Assembly: GCA_902388495.1 (NCBI GenBank)
Contig: CABMPP010000007.1
Span: forward strand, 144,538-208,537
Source: an uncultured Bacteroides sp.
GTDB taxonomy: Bacteria; Bacteroidota; Bacteroidia; Bacteroidales; Bacteroidaceae
Direction: 5' to 3'
Length of the DNA stretch: 64,000 nt
Position 1 is the first letter of the stretch. Each line of letters opens with the position of its first letter. The position numbers and the translations under genes are program-made. The notes below the pieces were generated by a model. That model ran no database searches. It saw nothing but the letters and a program-made list of their open reading frames with translations, and had not been told where the DNA came from. This document shows, piece by piece, positions 58,950-64,000 of this stretch.

Positions 58950-60923
58950 ATGAAAAAGATATTTAATATTTTAGGCGTAGCTGCATTATTAGCTTTCACC
59001 TCTTGCCAGGATTGGCTGGACATGCCTTCTGAATCCAAGGCGGACAGTTCTTCCGTATTCGAAACCGTCAGTAGAGCCGAAATGGCGGTTGTCGGTGCTT
59101 ATTCCTATCTCCATACTCAGGAACTGAATTATCAATTGCTGATGGGTACGGATGAATCGAGTTCTACCGAGGCCAATTCAAAGTACTATATGTCTAATTA
59201 CGATTACACGAATGTGACCGGTTTGGTGAGCAAGACTTACACCAATATGTATAAGGCTATTGAATATGAGAATGTATGTATCAAGAATATACCTAATATG
59301 AGTGCTTCTTCCGAGGCAGACAAGAAGAAACTTGATGCGCTGCTGGGAGAAGCATTGGCTGTCCGTGCTTATGCTTATTGGAATATAGTACGTTTCTATG
59401 GTGATGTTCCTTATGCAGATGTTCCGACCACTGATTTGACGACTTTCTCTTCTTCACGCGTGAGCCGCGATACCATTTGGGACCACTGTGTGAGAGACCT
59501 GCAACGTGCTGTAGAGTTGCTTCCCTGGAAGAGTGAAGGGATGGTTGCCACGGGCGAACGCTTTACTAAAAATTCTGCGTATGGTATTTTGGCCCGCGTG
59601 GCTTTATATGCTGCCGGCTATTCTTTGCGTTGGGACTTGAATACAGTTCCTTATGATAAGAACACGGTGAAAATAGCCAAGCGTGAGGACGCAGCCCGCG
59701 TGAAAGAACTGTTGCAGATTGCGGCGAATGCTTGTAAGGCAGTTATCGATAAAGGCGAGAACCGCTTACTGGATGATTACGATCAGGTGTTCCGTGACCT
59801 TGCTCTGAAGCAATACAATGATGAAAGCATGCTGGAGTTCGGTTGGTATGGTCCTAATGGCGAAGACGTCCGTACGGGTTACACAAATGGTATTCCCACC
59901 AGTGGTACTTCTGCCATATTCGGTAAGGGTGGTGCCCAGATGGTGGTTATGCCGACTCTCTATTTCGACTACGAAGAAGGTGACCAACGCCGGGATGTAT
60001 CTGTGTGCAATTATGGTATTGTTGCTCCCGACACATTGCGTATGAGCACTTATCTTGGTGCTTGTATAGGCAAATTCCGCATTGACTGGAAGAAAGACAG
60101 AGGTACCTCAGACAGCAAGCGTGACATCAACTTCCCGCTTTTGCGCTACTCTGACGTGTTGCTGATGTATGCCGAGGCTTTGAATGAACTGAATAACGGC
60201 CCTACGCCGGAGGCTGTCAATGCTTTGAAGAAAGTGCGTCTGCGTGCTTTCAAGAAGGATGAGAGCAAGATTGGTACTATCCCCACTGCTTATCAGGAGT
60301 TTAGAGATGCCATTATTCTGGAGCGTAAGTTGGAACTTTCTAATGAGTCGCTCCGCAAGACGGATTTAACTCGTTGGGGTATTCTGTACGAGCACCTGAC
60401 TGCTGAAAAGGAGAAACTGTATCAGTTGGCAAGACGAGAAGGAAAATATGCTGATGTAGATGTATATCGGGCATATAAGAAGGTTACAGCCGGTTTGCCG
60501 AACGAATATATATCTGTTCCTTACATTTCAATGAGCAAAGAGGATATCAAATCTCTGAACCTTACTTTGAAAGAAGACTCTGTGCTGAATAGGTTGAATG
60601 CTTCTGGTGAAGGTCATCTGGATAGAATATTCTACGAAGCTAAAGGCAGCGATAAGGTTTACTTTACTAAGGAATCTGTACCGGCAGGAACAGATGTGTC
60701 GGAAGCTAAATATGTTGTATTGAATATGTTCGGTTGTCACTCCGTGAAGCAGAAAGGCGGCCTTTCGGTAGATAAGGTAGAGGGACTTGCTGATAAGAAT
60801 ACTTGGATTGAAGAGATGTTTTATGGCTTGCAGAAGAACATGGTGGAGATTATTCCGTTCAATACAACTTCTATAATAGAAGTGAATCCGGGGCTTGCCG
60901 GTCAGCAGCATCCGTGTTATTAA
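58950..60923 (+). CDS. SusD-family lipoprotein (pair 3)
   Basis: 657 aa. Lipobox FTSC (Cys19) in AALLAFTSCQDWLDMP, whose SCxDWL[ED]MP start resembles that of the pair-2 SusD. Conserved ALAVRAYAYWNIVRFYGDVPYAD and ERKLELSNESLRKTDLTRWG. It belongs to the same large SusD class as pair 2 and seems to have arisen with its SusC by tandem duplication followed by divergence. Confidence 0.93.
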   Translation: MKKIFNILGVAALLAFTSCQDWLDMPSESKADSSSVFETVSRAEMAVVGAYSYLHTQELNYQLLMGTDESSSTEANSKYYMSNYDYTNVTGLVSKTYTNMYKAIEYENVCIKNIPNMSASSEADKKKLDALLGEALAVRAYAYWNIVRFYGDVPYADVPTTDLTTFSSSRVSRDTIWDHCVRDLQRAVELLPWKSEGMVATGERFTKNSAYGILARVALYAAGYSLRWDLNTVPYDKNTVKIAKREDAARVKELLQIAANACKAVIDKGENRLLDDYDQVFRDLALKQYNDESMLEFGWYGPNGEDVRTGYTNGIPTSGTSAIFGKGGAQMVVMPTLYFDYEEGDQRRDVSVCNYGIVAPDTLRMSTYLGACIGKFRIDWKKDRGTSDSKRDINFPLLRYSDVLLMYAEALNELNNGPTPEAVNALKKVRLRAFKKDESKIGTIPTAYQEFRDAIILERKLELSNESLRKTDLTRWGILYEHLTAEKEKLYQLARREGKYADVDVYRAYKKVTAGLPNEYISVPYISMSKEDIKSLNLTLKEDSVLNRLNASGEGHLDRIFYEAKGSDKVYFTKESVPAGTDVSEAKYVVLNMFGCHSVKQKGGLSVDKVEGLADKNTWIEEMFYGLQKNMVEIIPFNTTSIIEVNPGLAGQQHPCY

Positions 60924-60947
60924 TAATGGTTGAGTTTTAGATTAGTG

Positions 60948-60990
60948 AAGAAGGAGGCGGTTGCTTGGAGAAGGTGGCCGCCTTCTTATT
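60948..60990 (+). terminator. Hairpin between the third susD and the GH2 gene
   Basis: AAGAAGG...CGG (60948-60960) pairs with CCGCCTTCTT (60978-60987) with a 3-base bulge. The T-run is weak, so it may attenuate rather than fully stop read-through into GH2. Confidence 0.5.
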
Positions 60991-61004
60991 AAATCAGAAA
61001 TCGT

Positions 61005-63881
61005 ATGAAGCATATCCGGTCTTTTTTAATATTTGTCCTATGGGCTTCCAGTTCTGTTTTGCATGCCCAGCAAACCGAGCGCCAGTACCTTTCCGGTACA
61101 GGACTGGGCAATACCGTGACCTGGCAGTTCCGTTGTTCCGAAGGTCGCAACAGCGGTAAGTGGAGTAAAATTGAGGTGCCGTCGCAATGGGAGTTGCAAG
61201 GATTTGGTGAATATACTTACGGGCGCTGGTACAAAAAGAAAGGGGTGAAGAACCCCAGTATGGAGGAAGGCGTTTATCGCCGTAACTTTAAAGTGCCCGC
61301 TGCCTGGAAAGGGAAAAACGTGCGGCTGTGGTTCGATGGAGTAATGACGGACACGGATGTATTGGTAAACGGCCTGTCTGCCGGCGAAACACACCGCGGA
61401 GGCTTCTACCGCTTTTCTTACGATGTGACTTCACTGCTGAAGTACGGAAGCAATAACCGGATAGAAGTACGGGTAAAGAAACATTCCGACAATAAATCGG
61501 TGAACGCAGCAGAGCGCAAGGCGGATTGGTGGTTGTTCGGAGGTATCTATCGCCCCGTATGGCTGGAAGCAAAACCGGAGATGCGTATAGAATATATGGC
61601 CGTGGATGCACGGGCGGACGGTACGATACAACTCCATACAAATCTGAAAGGAGTAAGCGGCAAGGAGAAACTGGTGGCGACTTTAGAGCGCATTGATGGC
61701 TTGGAGGAGACTCCGCGTATCTGTACATGGCCTGTTAATAATGACAGCATATTTGTGCATCTTTGGGACGACATCAGCACTTGGACTCCGGAGACTCCCC
61801 GGCTCTATAACCTTGTTGTTTCTTTGCTGAGTGAAGAAGGGAAGCTTGCGCATCAGGCAACTACCCGTGTGGGCTTCCGTACCATTGAATTCCGTCGGCG
61901 TGACGGTATCTATCTGAATGGTACCAAACTGGTGATGAAAGGTATCAACCGCCACTCTTTCCATCCGGACGGCGGGCGGACTACCAACAAGGAAATCAGC
62001 CTGCAAGACGTCCGGCTCATCAAGGAAATGAATATGAATGCCGTACGTTCGCACTATCCGCCGGATGAACATTTTCTGGATGCTTGCGACTCTTTGGGGT
62101 TGCTCTATATCGATGAGCTTGCCGGATGGCAGAATGCCTATGATACCCCGACGGGTACAAAGCTTGTGCGGGAAATGATTATGCGGGATGTGAACCACCC
62201 TTGCATCGTGCTGTGGAGCAATGGCAACGAAGGAGGCTGGAATACGGCTGTCGACAAACTGTTCCGCAAATACGACCCCCAGCAGCGCCACGTCATTCAT
62301 CCGTGGGCTGATTTCGACGAGCTGGATACGCATCACTATCCTGCCTACCTGACCGGTGTGGGGCGTTTTACCAACGGGTATAAGGTCTTTATGCCGACCG
62401 AATTCATGCACGGTCAGTACGACCAGGGACATGGTGCGGGACTTGAAGACTTCTGGGCGCGCTATTCGGCACATCCTCTGTTTGCCGGTGGCTTTATGTG
62501 GGCATACAGCGATGAGGCGGTACGCCGGGCAGACCGTAACGGGGTGCTGGACAGTGAAGATTACAATGCTCCCGACGGTATTGTCGGCCCTTATCGGGAG
62601 AAAGAAGGCAGTTTCTATTCTGTCCGCGAAATCTGGTCGCCGATAAAGGTGGAGCCTTTTATGATAACTCCTTCTTTCCGGGGGCGCTTTTTAGTAACCA
62701 ATCATTATCTGTTTACCAATTTGGAGGAATGCTCCATGCGTTATCGTGTGCTCCTTTGCACGTCACCGCGGGAGAAAGGAAACGCGTTTGCCGTGGATAG
62801 TGGGGAGGTGAAACTGCCTTCCTTGTCACCGGGAGAGACGGGGTATGCAAGTATTCCTTCATTGAAAGAATATAGAAAGCATAAACTCTTCTCGATAGGA
62901 AGCATCTTGGAACTGGAGGCTTTCGACGCGAATGGGCGGAGTGTTTGTACCCGTACGTTTCCTATACAGACAGTGGAGAGGTATTTCTCGCTGGTACAAA
63001 TCGGGATGGATATGGAAAACAGCCGGAACGCAGTGAAAGGCGGTTGCCGTGTGGAAGAGGCTGATTCATTGATTACATTGCATTCCGATTCTCTTGCCGT
63101 CTTTTTTCGCCGTAGCGATGCTACGATCTTTTCTGTCTTGCGGAAGAAGGATAATCGGGTGATTCCGCTGAAAGACGGCCCTCTGCCTGTAGGCATGAAG
63201 ATGGAGCTGGTATCTCTTTCCGCGCGTATGGAGCAGGCAGGAGATGCTGTGCTGTGCGCCCGCTATCGCGGTGGTGCCGATTCCATTGTATGGCGCCTGG
63301 CTCCGAACGGATTGCTGAAAATGGATGCTGTGCTGTTGAACCGTGCCTCGGGGGGCGGAGGCTTTGATGACGCTTTCACGGATGAGGCTGTGCTTAACTT
63401 CGGCTTTACATTCTCTTATCCGGAGGATGAATGTACGGGCATGCGCTGGATGGGACGTGGCCCTTATCGTGTATGGAAGAACCGTATTCCGGGTACGAAC
63501 TATGGCATCTGGCAGAAAGACTATAATAATACCATCACCGGAGAGAGTACGGGCAAACTGGTTTATCCCGAATTCAAGGGCTATCATGCCAACCTTTATT
63601 GGGCGACAATCCAAAGCAGGCAGGCTCCTTTTACCGTTTATGCTGCTACGGACGGGGTTTTCTTGCGCGTGTTCACTCCTGAAGAGCCTCGCGGGCGCCA
63701 GGATGGCATTCATACGATGCCCGATTTTCCTGCCGGTGATATCTCTTTCTTGCTGGATATTCCTGCGATCCGTTCTTTTAAACCGATCAGTCAGCACGGG
63801 CCACAGAGCCAGCCGGGCATTATCCGCATTAAGAAAGGGGACGAAGGGCTGAAGCTGGGGCTGATGTTTGACTTCCGCTGA
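61005..63881 (+). CDS. GH2-family glycoside hydrolase (beta-galactosidase-like)
   Basis: 958 aa with signal peptide (about 1-21, SVLHA-QQ). Domain order typical of GH2: jelly-roll (about 25-190, YRRNFKVP and DTDVLVNGLSAG), immunoglobulin-like (about 190-295), TIM barrel (about 300-600) with acid/base Glu409 in WSNGNEGGW and nucleophile Glu466 in MPTEFMHG, then a C-terminal beta-sandwich (about 690-950). In a rhamnogalacturonan locus the likely target is beta-galactose on RG-I side chains, but beta-glucuronidase or related activity cannot be excluded. Follows susD by 81 bases. Confidence 0.9.
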   Translation: MKHIRSFLIFVLWASSSVLHAQQTERQYLSGTGLGNTVTWQFRCSEGRNSGKWSKIEVPSQWELQGFGEYTYGRWYKKKGVKNPSMEEGVYRRNFKVPAAWKGKNVRLWFDGVMTDTDVLVNGLSAGETHRGGFYRFSYDVTSLLKYGSNNRIEVRVKKHSDNKSVNAAERKADWWLFGGIYRPVWLEAKPEMRIEYMAVDARADGTIQLHTNLKGVSGKEKLVATLERIDGLEETPRICTWPVNNDSIFVHLWDDISTWTPETPRLYNLVVSLLSEEGKLAHQATTRVGFRTIEFRRRDGIYLNGTKLVMKGINRHSFHPDGGRTTNKEISLQDVRLIKEMNMNAVRSHYPPDEHFLDACDSLGLLYIDELAGWQNAYDTPTGTKLVREMIMRDVNHPCIVLWSNGNEGGWNTAVDKLFRKYDPQQRHVIHPWADFDELDTHHYPAYLTGVGRFTNGYKVFMPTEFMHGQYDQGHGAGLEDFWARYSAHPLFAGGFMWAYSDEAVRRADRNGVLDSEDYNAPDGIVGPYREKEGSFYSVREIWSPIKVEPFMITPSFRGRFLVTNHYLFTNLEECSMRYRVLLCTSPREKGNAFAVDSGEVKLPSLSPGETGYASIPSLKEYRKHKLFSIGSILELEAFDANGRSVCTRTFPIQTVERYFSLVQIGMDMENSRNAVKGGCRVEEADSLITLHSDSLAVFFRRSDATIFSVLRKKDNRVIPLKDGPLPVGMKMELVSLSARMEQAGDAVLCARYRGGADSIVWRLAPNGLLKMDAVLLNRASGGGGFDDAFTDEAVLNFGFTFSYPEDECTGMRWMGRGPYRVWKNRIPGTNYGIWQKDYNNTITGESTGKLVYPEFKGYHANLYWATIQSRQAPFTVYAATDGVFLRVFTPEEPRGRQDGIHTMPDFPAGDISFLLDIPAIRSFKPISQHGPQSQPGIIRIKKGDEGLKLGLMFDFR

Positions 63882-64000
63882 ATGGCGGATAATGCTGATT
63901 AATTAGGAACAGTTACTTATGTGAATCAGTAGTTCATGACACTTTTATAAATGGGAATTTACGGAGTATCTCAAATTCCTCCGCCTGAAAGGGGAGGTGC

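Overview
The window looks like a chromosomal segment of a gut Bacteroides. The evidence is: promoters of the TAnnTTTG (-7) type; three SusC/SusD pairs with polysaccharide-degrading enzymes; lipobox-bearing surface proteins; a FecR/ECF sigma pair of the Bacteroidetes kind; and an arginine operon ordered argR, GNAT, argG, argC, argD. From memory, Bacteroides thetaiotaomicron carries the same arg block next to its rhaKIPAO/rhaR rhamnose genes. I could not run a search, so I name no species.

Layout. (1) 1-2.2 kb: tail of a probable pyrE, a SRPBCC protein, argH, then tRNA-Gly(GCC) and tRNA-Leu(UAA). (2) 2.2-10.4 kb: an integrative element of about 8.1 kb in the 3' end of tRNA-Leu. It is bounded by a perfect 75-bp direct repeat, with 12-bp-phased integrase arm-type repeats just inside both ends. 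It carries a tyrosine integrase, an unknown 294-aa protein, a helicase-like protein lacking the P-loop lysine, several small proteins, a serine recombinase and a small outer-membrane barrel protein. Between the serine recombinase and the barrel gene lies a promoter flanked by inverted repeats, which I propose as a phase-variation switch. (3) 10.4-10.8 kb: scrap DNA with phased palindromes and a second set of arm-like repeats, probably the remains of another element. (4) 10.8-20.2 kb: thioredoxin, a PagL-like outer-membrane protein, then on the minus strand an acyl-CoA ligase, an XRE-cupin regulator, proC and the arginine operon (argD, a 31-aa membrane peptide, argC, argG, GNAT, argR). (5) 20.2-21.3 kb: an array of four 22-bp-phased palindromes and an HU-like protein. 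(6) 21.4-40.6 kb: a pectin (rhamnogalacturonan) utilisation locus: esterase-GH105 fusion, GH106, PL11, GH28, ECF sigma, FecR anti-sigma, STN-type SusC, SusD and a second GH106. (7) 40.8-49.4 kb: the rhamnose operon (kinase, isomerase, symporter, aldolase, lactaldehyde reductase, GH105) and its AraC-type activator. (8) 50.2-63.9 kb: two further SusC/SusD pairs and a GH2 enzyme.

How it works together. The PL11 lyase, GH28, GH105 and GH106 enzymes would dismantle rhamnogalacturonan I and release unsaturated galacturonyl-rhamnose and L-rhamnose. The SusC/D pairs import oligosaccharides, and the rha operon takes rhamnose to dihydroxyacetone phosphate and 1,2-propanediol. Three promoters (esterase-GH105, rhamnulokinase and the second susC) share the same architecture: CAAA(A) repeats 21 bp apart, the nearer one exactly 34 bp upstream of the -7 TA. 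This suggests one AraC-type activator, probably the RhaR-like protein at 48.5 kb, co-ordinates polymer capture with monosaccharide catabolism. The ECF sigma gene and the fecR gene are each preceded by the same bipartite motif, suggesting an autoregulated second control circuit.
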